Of a stretch of 64,000 nucleotides of DNA, positions 1-10,532 are shown piece by piece. The notes beneath the pieces were generated by a model that ran no database searches, was not told where the DNA came from, and saw only the letters and a list, made by a program, of their open reading frames with translations. Each line of letters starts with the position of its first letter. Within the stretch, counting starts at the first letter, position 1. The DNA is from Alloascoidea africana. Taxonomy: Eukaryota; Ascomycota; Alloascoideomycetes; Alloascoideales; Alloascoideaceae. The position numbers and the translations under genes were made by a program. The stretch covers positions 1 through 64,000 of the forward strand of contig JAKTTT010000064.1 in assembly GCA_030581615.1 (NCBI GenBank). The letters run 5' to 3'.

Positions 1-2240
1 CCCAATGTCCACCCATTACAACACCTGCATCATACATTTGATAAGAAGAAAGAAAATATGGGTATCGAAAAAGTTAAAATAGCGTTAAGATTATACTTTT
101 TTATTGTTTGTAGTGGGGTAGAAAGAATGGCTCTTCACATTCAGAACATCTGTGAGACTTTTATTACGGTTGAAAGAATGGAAATAAAGGAAAAGCGTGT
201 GATAATGTGAGTTCATAACTCACAAGAATTTGCTTTATTAAATGCACTCTTTTATTTTTAAACTATAGGTCTATTTAGAGAAAGAATTGCTGTTACCAGA
301 TGTTTTGTTTTTCAACAATAATCCAAAGTTAACTTTGACATGTCCATTTTTCCATTGTTGAGTATGCGTTCCTGCGTCATCCCGCCTTCAAACGCTGACA
401 AGCTATTATTTTCTTTCCTTGTGGTCCATTACACTATTTTCGTATGGACTACAAAAAATAAAAAATAGTGCTGCTGCTTCAACCGTTGAAAATGGGAAAC
501 AATATATCAACTTCTAACCTGTAGTTTGTGCTGCCGAACAACATTATTGACAAAAAAGTTGGGGTGCATATTTCAAAACCTTAGATCTCAGTGGTGAACA
601 ATCATCGCAGAAAAGAACAATTTTCAAGATTCCTGTCAGTTTAAGTGGAATAAAATATGCTATGATAAAATTAGTTAAGAGCCTATAGGCTCAGTATACT
701 TGGCCAGGCACCGGTTTTGGTTTCACCATCAGCATCTGTAATCTAATCGTAAAAGACAGCCCATAGGTTATCAGCCCAGTATCCTTTTCTATTTAAATTG
801 GTTATAATGGAATCGTCATTCCTTGAACAGATTGTCCTGGCCTGTACAACGCTGAAAAGTCTTGAATATGTCTTTGGTCTGTGGCGTCCAAATTTGGATC
901 ACCTAAGCTCCACACTCAAGGACGGCTTCATGAAGGCATCGACCTTCAAATAGCAAACCGCGAGAAAAGAGCATTTTTCTTCTATCAGGAGTTTGTATTA
1001 GGCTTTTATGTAATGTGATTTAGCTCAACAGAAGCATGCCTTTGGCCTATTCGTAGAGACCTTTGGTGCAAACCGTATAAACCCTTTATTAGAACAATGG
1101 CTGCATTAAAATCAAAAAAAGAGCCTTAATGTAACACTATCGGCGTGGAGCTAATATCGTGATCAAAGCATATAAATTCTTATTGAACTAATCTTCTAAG
1201 TAAGGGGATATGGATGTCTTTATATACTGTCGCTAAGCCGATCGTTGGGGGGACTTAGCTGAGCTGAGACTTATATTGATATTCTAAAAACTTTGGAAAA
1301 TCAAGCCAAGTTAATTGAGCGGTTCTTTGGGTTATAAAACTGTTGAATCGGCGAATTTAAGGTCAAAAGTGAAAACATTTGATGACGCTCGGTTAAAACT
1401 TTGCCCATGAATACAAAGCCTTTCCTTTTCTCAGGCTTTTTCTTAAAAAATCGTGATGGTTTTGATACTCATTTAGCATACTGACGAGGCTAGGATACCT
1501 CCTTCATTTGCAAAGGTGTTCATGTGACGGAGGATGGCTTCCAAGTGATTGATCAACTACAGTTTTAATGTTACAATACCTGTCACGTACAAAAACAATT
1601 CCATTATTTAAATAGTTGTTTAACGAGGTTTCTTTTTTTGATGATATTGGTGATGGCGTCCTATCGAATGTACCCAGGTTATTTATTTTCCTAAAACGAG
1701 CACAAAAATTAAATCTAGTATAGAATAAGATGGTTCTTGATTTGAAATTGTTGTTCTAGAGGAAGCTTTTTGGATGAAGGCTGAAAAAAAAGGTAGTCTG
1801 AGTTATTAGATAGAATCGTGGAATATTGCTAAGAAGACGGACCATAAGACCACAGAGGGGTTGCTTCAATTTGTCATGTAAAGGTAAGCGATTAGGTGTT
1901 CACTGGAAATGGGAAAGGAACTGATTAAAAAGCTTTTGGGTGGCAGTACAACATTGTATGTGTTGACTTGCTTTTCAGGAGAACCTGGATACTTCCAAAA
2001 TGTCTTAGTCAACGGTATGCCCATTCCTACAACAGCCAAAGCTTAAGGGATAATCACTACATAAAAGATTAGCAATTACTGACTAAATTAACTTAACCAT
2101 GTCCTATTTAATAAAATAAGAAAAAAAAAGAAATGAACAGTAGAGTAGATTGGAAACGTGAAATTCTGAAGCCACTTCAAGAAAAAATCAAATGTTGACA
2201 AAGCAAAAAGTCATGTATTTTTTTTAAACCTCACGGAAGC
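1..2240. other. Gene-poor region at the left end
   Basis: No open frame that looks like a functional gene is seen on either strand. The sequence is AT-rich with scattered poly-A and poly-T runs. Two things stand out: a perfect 14-base palindrome at 679-692, and protein-like fragments on the minus strand at about 470-1110, listed separately as a possible retroelement fossil. Confidence 0.6.
470..1110 (-). mobile_element. Possible decayed copia-type (Ty1/copia) pol fossil
   Basis: Short protein-like stretches on the minus strand recall parts of a Ty1/copia polyprotein, in the expected order: a YGLxQ-like block of reverse transcriptase, a block resembling its conserved ...Q..YI...TPL segment, and a weak RNase H-like STxEA block. 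The copy is heavily broken, with at least five breaks and internal loss, so it is old and non-functional. No long terminal repeats were found. The match rests on short motifs recognised by eye, and a chance resemblance is quite possible. Confidence 0.25.
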
Positions 2241-2885
2241 TTATGCAAAAAGAGCCAAGGCAAGCATTGCCAGGGATATAAATGTGCTTGAAGAGTGCAT
2301 TCCCACTTCACCAGCGCCTCCGGAAGAGGAGGATCCCCCCTGATTGAAATCACTGTTGCCAGACTCACTAGATCTGCTTGAAGACGAGCTTCTGCGAGAA
2401 GTAGTAGAAGTGCTGTTTCTAAACCTAGTAGAGAGGGTGCTCGAGGTAGTAGACTCTTCTTCACCGGAGCTGGTGATTGTATTTTGAGATGAAGATGCGG
2501 AAGTACTTGACGGAACATCAGATGAGCTTGCAGTTGAACTTTGAGTAGAGCGTTGAGTAGAACTTGGAACCTCTGATGACTCTGATGCTGAACCTGACGA
2601 TTGCGTTCCTGAACTGGCCGAGACTGCCGAGCTCTCGCTTATGGTACCAGACTCAGAGTTTGAGGCAAGGCTCGATGCTATTAAGAGCGAACCAGTAGCC
2701 GAAGTGATAGAAATTGTCTGAATAGAAGAGGCTACAGCAGAGGAAGCTTCTGTAATGGCAGTGTCGCTAGTCCGTATAATAGACGACTCTCTGTCCTCAC
2801 TGGTCTCGTCTTGGGCAGCAGCCGGCAGGGCGAAAAAGGGAATCAGGAATGCCGCAGTAAAAGTGATAACCGATGAAGATCTCAT
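2241..2885 (-). CDS. Ser/Thr-rich GPI-type cell-wall protein
   Basis: A 214-residue protein. It starts with a charged residue and a hydrophobic stretch ending in LPAAAQ, a typical secretion signal of about 22 residues. The middle is almost entirely Ser, Thr, Glu and Ala, as in O-mannosylated wall or surface proteins. The C-terminus has small residues (GGSSSSGGAGE) followed by a hydrophobic tail ending LAMLALALFA, which fits a GPI-attachment signal. The open frame continues upstream to 3032, but the ATG at 2885 places the signal peptide at the N-terminus and lies about 63 bases after a TATA element. The family is not recognised; a structural or surface role is inferred from architecture alone. 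Confidence 0.75.
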   Translation of the reverse strand: MRSSSVITFTAAFLIPFFALPAAAQDETSEDRESSIIRTSDTAITEASSAVASSIQTISITSATGSLLIASSLASNSESGTISESSAVSASSGTQSSGSASESSEVPSSTQRSTQSSTASSSDVPSSTSASSSQNTITSSGEEESTTSSTLSTRFRNSTSTTSRRSSSSSRSSESGNSDFNQGGSSSSGGAGEVGMHSSSTFISLAMLALALFA

Positions 2886-3295
2886 TTTTTTATTTTTCAA
2901 TGTTGAGGGATAGTTAAAGAACCAATTCAGCAAAGATGCGATTGCGCTTTTTATATCTGTCCAGGAGTGCAGGGTTATTAATAGGCTTAGGCAAAATTGT
3001 GTCTGAGACGGGCTTTTCCAGAGCAAAGCCATTGGAGCACTGAGAAGTTGTTTATGGGCATGATCGTCACGAAATTCTCTGCCACCCGCTCAGCCTCTTC
3101 ACGTTTTTATGCTATTGGACTTGAGAACGGTGCTGATGGCGTTGACTCGGGAGGATGTGGTCTGAAAGCTCCTTAGACTCGAGAAAAATGCAAAAAGTGG
3201 GAGTGCATTCAAGCTAAATTATGAGGGATTACGATGCTAGGGATCAAGACACATGGCATATTCATGAAGGTAGAACATAACCACTTTCTACCGAT
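2886..3295. other. Intergenic between KU70 3' end and GPI-type gene
   Basis: Holds the promoter of the GPI-type gene on the minus strand and the 3' end of KU70. No further gene is seen. Confidence 0.6.
2948..2956 (-). promoter_or_regulatory. TATA element of the GPI-type protein gene
   Basis: ATATAAAAA on the minus strand, about 63 bases upstream of the chosen ATG at 2885. It supports that start over the longer open frame. Confidence 0.5.
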
Positions 3296-5379
3296 CTAAG
3301 AGCCGCCAAAGTGCGCTTCTATGTCGGCAATGATATCAGCTTTTAGACTTCGTTTGAGAGGCAGTCCTTGTGAAACCATCCATGACGTCAATTGTTTCAC
3401 AGTAAACTTTGACAAGCTGCCAAATCTTGTAGCGTCCTCTACTTCTTCTGAGCTCAATTCCCGAGCCGAAGAGTTTTTGGTCTGGGATTTTTGAATCCGA
3501 CTACCTTCTGGCACACTTGGTGATATTTTTGCCTGGTCATTAAGAATCTCATTCCAATCCTGTATCAACTCGCTTGCCCTAGCTCGAATAGAATTGTACT
3601 TGGGTAGAGTTTTATCAAATTCCTTCGGTTCAAATTCTGGCGCTTCGGTGTGTAAAGCCGCGGCTTGGAGTCCTGCGTAGAACCAGTGCAGAGCAGGATT
3701 TGGATAACGCTGTGGCTTATATCCCTTCTTCATGTTCAGTTTTTCGACGATTTTCCTTGTTTTATTTATAAGGTCATCGGACGCAAATTCAGCCTCCTCA
3801 GGTGTGTCAGGAATGACTCTTATGTCGTCCATATAGGGAATTCTAATCATGAATAGCCCATTCAGCATGCTAGATTCTGATCTTTCTGAGACGTCTTCGT
3901 CCGCAGAGGAAGGTACCAGTGCAAATATTGCTGGCTTGGAATTTTTCCTTGTAGTTCCGCATACCAGTGCAACTTTGTCTTCTCTCATTAATACTTGGTA
4001 TAAACAAGAAAAAGCTCTTATTGAGCCACGAAATGTTGCTTCCGTTGGGTACAAAAAAGCACAGTTCTTGATGTTATAACCCGGTTTTAATACCTTTTTC
4101 TTCTTTCTGAAACCAATTATCCGGATTACTGGAGCATCTGGCTCAATATCATTAATCTTATTCATCTGCTCAATTGAGAAAGGCGCAAACTCATCTCCTA
4201 AAGAGTATGTTTTTCTGAGTTCCTTCAACTCGATATCTTTCCCCGACTCAACAGAAACGGCTATTCTCTTGGAATGAGCAATTTCAACTGTTTCTCCTTT
4301 GGTATACAACCAAGATTGTTGTTTAGGTTTTAGAATCGAGTAAATAGTATATCCATGAACCCCGACCTTCAAATTTGGTCCAATCTCTAACTGGCCAGAA
4401 AAGGAGATTCTTTTAACCCTGTTTCGAATATTGATAATTGATTTGAGATTGATTTCGTCCACCGGCTTGACCAAAGGGCCAACAAAAATTCCATCTTCGT
4501 CGGTAGTCACGTAGCGAAACAAATCCTGTGACAATTGAGTTAAATAATGTTCCAATATGGATAAACATTTAAAATTCTTACCTCATAACATATGGAACTA
4601 TCAAATTTTCTATCCTGAGTTGGATGAATGAAAAAAGGGTATACATTGATCTTGCTATCATTAAGATCTTTGACTTTCTGATGGGCTACTTTATATTGTG
4701 CCTTGTTATCTTTGTGGGGGTCGTCATTATCTGTAAACAATAGGATTCGCCGGCGTCGATGTAGCCCTAAACTATACAATTCAAATTAGCACGCTATCCC
4801 AAGTAAATTAAAAGCAAAGATTAATACCTCAGGGAAAATTCTTGTTCTATCTGAGAAAACAGATCGGCTAAAAGTACCCTTTCTTCAGAAGGCTTTATTT
4901 CATCATCGAAATTGTCTTGGTCTTGCGCCATCCATTAGTTTCAAAGCCTCTAAATACTAATCAAGCTGAAGCAAGCATACCTGCTAATATGTCTTGTAGC
5001 TTTTTAAGCCCAAATGCACGCAATTGTCCAAGTTCAACAAGCCTATAACAACCATACTTGCAGGTCGGTGACGTTTTTCCGCTGTTGAACAATAAAACAC
5101 CAAATTGTCCATCCATGTGAGAAACAATCAAATTTCTCATAGCATCATAGGCACTTTCCAATATAAGATGGACTTTGCTCTTTTGAGTAGCAGCATTTAT
5201 GGCGCACATGGAAGAGGAAACATCAATGCAGTATAAAATATGTTCGCGGTAGTCATATTGCTATGAATAGTCGTTAATAGACAGTAAAAGATTGCAAAAT
5301 TACGCGTTTGGTTCCTTACATTTGAATCTTCAACATCATCATCTTCTTCTAAGAAGCTTTTTGGGTCGAAAGATGCCAT
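3296..5379 (-). CDS. KU70: Ku70, DNA-end-binding subunit, five exons
   Basis: Ku70 pairs with Ku80 to bind DNA ends in non-homologous end joining and to protect telomeres. Exons on the minus strand: 5379-5320, 5260-4981, 4921-4828, 4771-4582 and 4525-3296, giving 617 residues, the usual length for the family. All introns are short (56-59 bases) and keep the frame. The von Willebrand A-like domain begins EHILYCIDVSSSM and includes RRRRILLFTDNDDPH. The beta-barrel core contains IRIIGFRKKKKVLKPG, followed by TEATFRGSIRAFSCLYQ. The tail (about residues 580-615) is a SAP domain (FTVKQLTSWMVSQGLPLKRS). The third exon has a tandem acceptor (AG at 4922 or 4916), which would add or drop two residues. 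The start at 5379 was chosen because it gives a short acidic leader like that of human Ku70. Confidence 0.93.
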
Positions 5380-6096
5380 TATCTTGCTTTGGACTTGTCT
5401 CAGTTGCAGACGATCGCGAAAAATATCAGATATCAATTGGCGAAAGGTGTGTGGATGTATAGCGGTGGATTAGTCGACTTGACCAAAACCTGCACGAATA
5501 ACAGAGCATAACTCCACAATATTTGGCGCTTGGGAGTCAGTCATCTCTCTGACTGTGCCAATATGAATTATCGCGACAAGAGACTCCTATTTTTATACCC
5601 CTTTTATTACTTCTACACAACACTGGATTTAGTTTAGTTTACAAGTCCAGCGGCACTGATTCCGGGTAACATATAGGCATTCTTGAGAATAAAGCCACCA
5701 TTCCACCAGCATGAAGCCGCTCGTTTACTTGGAGCGCGAAAGGTTGATAGAATCATGGAGAACAAATCCCAATCGTTTATTGTTCAATCATGAGCTTATG
5801 CTGCTCGAGCTGTAACCAAATTCTAGAGCGTCCCAAGGCCCAATTGTATTGTTTATTTGTGGTGTTTGAGGAAAAACGCGAAATACACGCCAGAGAACCG
5901 TTTTAGGTTAGGTCGAGATTAGTAATCGATGTGATAAGACATCCAAATATGTAAACAAACAAATTCTTAGCATTTCTTTGACCTTACGACCTCTCCCAAT
6001 AATCGGCAGGAGAACTATAGAAGAAAGCAGTGTTAAACATGCGTGATACAGATTATCTACATCCTAATACTATTTATAACGTGCTTTCTAGTAGCA
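5380..6096. other. Divergent KU70/STU1 intergenic region
   Basis: Shared upstream region of KU70 (minus) and STU1 (plus). It contains only short open frames, the longest ATG-started one being about 34 codons from 5711, without recognisable content. An undetected first exon of STU1 could lie here. Confidence 0.5.
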
Positions 6097-9000
6097 ATGG
6101 TATGGACTGGCGAAATCGAAAGCATTTTATGGCTCAAGCACCACTAACAGTGATCAAGACTTTGAACTACAGGAAACCGCCGTCACCAAGCTAAAAACTC
6201 ATGTCAAGAGAGAATTGGTCAATGTAAGCACTCTTACGCATTTGAATATTTTCTTTTGCTAACATGTTTTTGTAGCTATCATATGTCAATCGATATTTTC
6301 AAGCGCTTGCGAATGGGATCAAATCTAGCAATTACCAGGTCTCATCAATTTCATTTTCAGCGCTATGCCATCTTATTAAAAGAGTTCGAATTCAAGATTC
6401 GTCCTACCTAGCAGATCCCGCTGAAATTGCAATTCCGCTATTGCTTCAGAAACTTTTGGATACTAAAAGAGCTATCTTTGCATTGTCTACAAAGGCACTA
6501 GAGGATTATTGGCTATGCTGCCCAATTAATGTCGAGAAGGTAATAAAAGAGTACGGCCTATACAGTCCAAACTATCGCATGCGAGAAGCATGCCTTCAGT
6601 TTCTCAATGATCGAATGGACATCATTCCAAATGCGTTTAGCAGCTTATACAAAGACATTCTGGCTTTAGAACATGATGGTTATGAATCTGTTCGCACTTG
6701 TGCACAAACATTGATATCCAATAATCCAGAAATTTTAAGAGAAAAACAATTGAATGTTGGTGCAACTGCTAGAAATACCGTCAGATCAAAGCCGATAAGG
6801 CATATCAATAACGATATTCCTAAATTGGAACCTAAAAGTAACGATCCTTTCCAATCAACTGCAGTGAAGAGCGCAAAACCTGCTTCTTTACCATCTCGAA
6901 ACAGAAGACCCTTACGCCCAATCACCAACAATCAATCGCCAGGAAAATCTGCCCCAGCTACAAGCCATGACATACAGGAGTTTAGAAACTCATTGCCACG
7001 ATACAGTCTAGATGAACTGAAAGAGAAGAAAATAAGCTGCTCGGCAGACTTAGATTACGATTTGGAGTCGATGAGTGCCTCTTTCGAAGGAAAAGAAACC
7101 GAATTTAATTGGTCTCAGAGAGAGAAAAATGTTATCCACATCCGGTCCATCCTAAGGGGAAATGCGCCGGAAGATTTTCCCGAGGAGTTGGTCAACTACC
7201 TAAAATTACTGTGCAGCAGTGTTGGCAAAGCAATAAGTTCTCTGAGAACAACATTGTCAGCCCATGGCTGTCAATTAGTGAAGGAAGCCGCAATCATACT
7301 AGGGCGCAGAATTGACTCTATTGCAGAGGTGTATATGGAGCCTCTGATAAGGCTAACCACTTCCACAAAGAAAATTGCTTCCCAAAACGCAAACATGGCT
7401 ATATGTGCTCTTTTGGCGAATGCTAGCTATTCTCCACGGCTCCTGTGTCAAATTCATTTGGCATTTCAAGAAAAAAACGTTCAACCTAGACTTTACACTG
7501 CAACTTGGCTTCACATCACATTAATAGCACATCATACCCTTCGAAGTCTGATTGAAAGTACAGGGGGACTAGAAATTATTGAAGGTTGTTTGGCAAAAGG
7601 TCTAGCAGATCCAAACCCCAGTGTTCGTGAAAAAATGAGAACAACCTTTTGGGTACTTTTCGAGTTATGGCAATCTGTGGGAACAAAAGTGCTAGCCAGC
7701 TGTGATGCTTCAGTTCGAAAAGCTTTGGAGAGAGTTAGGCCTAAGCATCTAAATGCAAACACCGCCATGGATTCTGTATCAACTTCAACAAACAGGAACA
7801 GCAGACCTGTAGCAATGAAAAAAGGAACCATCCCATTAAGAGAATTTTTGGCAAAGAAAAGGGAGACTTCTGCCCAAACAAAAACAGCGCCGAATTTAAA
7901 TACCCCGACGTCGCATACCGACCTTGTCCCCAGACCCAGTGCAAGACAGAGAAGAGCTGGATTAGGACCTGCACAACGTCCGGGGAAGAAAATTGGGATG
8001 ACTTCTTCTACGCGTGCCGAATCTAATACTGATCTAAGAGCAGCTCCTGTGAAGGCTCAAACTCAAAACTTGGGACATCTCGCGACATCTTTCGAGAACT
8101 TTGGGAATGGTCCAGCTTTGCCTGAAATTAGTTCTCCCATGTTTACTGGAAAACCATCTGTCCCGGCGGAAGCTGAAGTTCCACACAAAGACCAGATTGA
8201 ACCGTCTATTCCAATCAATGCCATATTCACAGGTTCTAATCTCAAAAAGAAGGGCGATGCAGTAATATGCTTATATTACTTTCTGTCCAAGCAGCCAATT
8301 CCAGATTATTACAGGTATATTGACACATCTTCTTTATCATTTAATCCTGATGTTCTGAAAGGCATCCTTGAGGTTGGAAACAGTGGCGTGGATGTATCAA
8401 GATTGATTCAACCTGAGGTTGTTTTGGAGAGCTCTAATCTGTTCAGTCTTGATATTTGCCTGTGTTTGCTCTCAGTTGTGGACTGTGACGAATTGAATTC
8501 TATAAATATACTTTTCAAAGAACTATCAAATTCGCAAATATATCAGTCCCTGACAAAATGTCTTAGTTTCGCAAGTTCAACATTTGAGGATACCAACGAG
8601 TACTCCCCATTATTCTCAACTGATCAAAAGTCAAAAATTTTCAAGAATTGTTTAGAATGGTTAGAGTATATGGTTAGCAACAAAAAAGGGTTTTTGAATG
8701 ATGAAGACCATTTTAGTAACTTAACAAGAGGTCTGGTTTTACTGACGGGTTTTGCCAAAAGCCAAAACGTACAGGCACATCATACAAAAGTCTTGTCTAT
8801 GCTCTACAAGTTCAACCCTGACAGCTTTCTCTTGATATTAAAATCTTTGGGCAATGAAGTTGATAGATCGTTTGTGGATTCATTGGGAATAAAGACTGAT
8901 GAGATGGTTTTTAAAAAAGATAGTTTTCAAGACAAAAACTCTACTCCAGATGGCAATGACTCTGATCTTTACCAAATGACCATGATAAACCCCTCAAGCC

Positions 9001-10052
9001 TCAATGAACCAAGGTTGAATAGCCACCAGGAAAAAGAGGATGATGTCCTCAAAGATGACTTTCCTGTTAGCCAATTGGAGAAGATGAGCTTAGACATGAT
9101 AGAAGACGACGAGCCGAGTCCAAAAGAGCACGCTAATATACCGAACGAAGATGCAACCGAGGATATAGGTGGCCCTCTCATTGTAAAATATGCCATTGAA
9201 AATGATACCCCTAAAAAGAATGAAATTAATGAGCCTTTAGTAGATGAAGAGCATACCAATGATAGATGTTCCTGGTATACAATGGAAATGGCTCTCCAAT
9301 CAAACTATGCATTACTATCAACCCCTTCTGAAGCTTCTTCATACATATTTGACCGTCTTGTTGACAATCTTATTATGGGTGAATACTCCGATCCGTCTGG
9401 ATTTCGACAGTTGATCGAATTTATTGAAAGGAACGACGAACATGACATGCATTTAGCAATGGGGAAAAGGCTTTTATCGCCCTTGCTTAGGTCATTAGAG
9501 CGCGCAAAATCTGACACAAACAATTCATATCGCTATGGGCTTCTACTTCTATACGTTTTAATCAAGCAAGTTCCACAGTGCTTTGACATTGAGGCAATGA
9601 GAGTATGGAATTTGCTCCTTCATATATCTGGTCAGTTCAATTCTGATTTAGGTTCATCATTGTCAATGATTGCTGTGCAAGAAGTTTCCTCGGCCTTGCT
9701 GAAAGAGAAAATATTCTCTTCCAGTCACTTGATTGATTGTATTCTTGAATCGTCTGAGGAGGAGCCGCTACCATTTGCTAAACTTCATTTCCTGTTATCA
9801 AGCTTAGAGTTATGCCTACAAGAAGGCATAGCAAAACGAGAGATTGAATCACAACTTGAAGCAATTTTCAAACCAGTTCTCACCGGCATCGAGTGCGAGA
9901 ATGTTGTAGTCAGAAGGAAAGCTATCTGTGTAGCGATTCGAATGGCAGAGATGCTTGGTGGCAACAAAGACTTTGAGAATATGGTTTCGCACTCTATTAA
10001 GCAATCACGAAGAAAAATGATTGAGGCATACCGTGAATGTATGGCAAAGTAG
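6097..10052 (+). CDS. STU1: Stu1/CLASP microtubule plus-end protein, spliced
   Basis: CLASP proteins bind tubulin through TOG-like HEAT domains and stabilise spindle microtubules at kinetochores. The last exon is 6276-10052 (1258 codons plus stop), preceded by an exon ending at 6223; the intron 6224-6275 has GTAAGC, GCTAAC and TAG signals. The N-terminal residues KLKTHVKRELVN and ALCHLIKRVRIQ match the start of baker's yeast Stu1 closely. The middle (about residues 500-640) is basic and Ser/Pro-rich, like the microtubule-binding linker of CLASPs, followed by further helical repeats. The 5' end is uncertain. The best model is an ATG-only exon at 6097-6099, intron 6100-6172 (GTATGG, CACTAAC, CTACAG) and exon 6173-6223, giving 1276 residues. 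Alternatively the frame opens at 6095 after a TAG acceptor, with a start codon further upstream that I could not find. Confidence 0.85.
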
Positions 10053-10532
10053 CATTCTAATTCTTGGGGTTTCCGGGTTTAGTTTTTTTATGTACTTTTT
10101 CTAGATGCTGTAATAATAAGTTCAAAAATTTGGTGAATGCTTTAAGATCTAAGATCTCACGGTTATCTTGTTATAAACAGGTAAAAATTATCTAATAGGT
10201 TAAAAAATTAAGAGGTGAATTTCTATGTTTCTATACATTATCAATAATACAAAGTGAAATAAAAATAGAAGAAGCTAAGAATTAAGGACAACTTAATTAT
10301 GCTGTAAGAAAAAAAAACATTAAGATGGGATAACAAAGTATAAAAAACAAGACAAAAAGGATAAGAGCTAACAAAAATGTAAAAAAAAATCTCATCAAAA
10401 AGAAGATACAAAGCGTTTGCTAAATCTTCAATGCAAAAAAGTCAATAAAGTTTGAAAATAAAATCGCGAAAGAGAATAAATTGGTCGAAATCAGATCAAA
10501 GCAGACCCCACAATCCTCAAAAAAAAGGTGGA
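10053..10532. other. Convergent 3' intergenic region
   Basis: Lies between the 3' ends of STU1 (plus) and the unknown gene at 10533 (minus). Very AT-rich with poly-A stretches, as expected for two facing terminators. No gene is seen. Confidence 0.6.
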
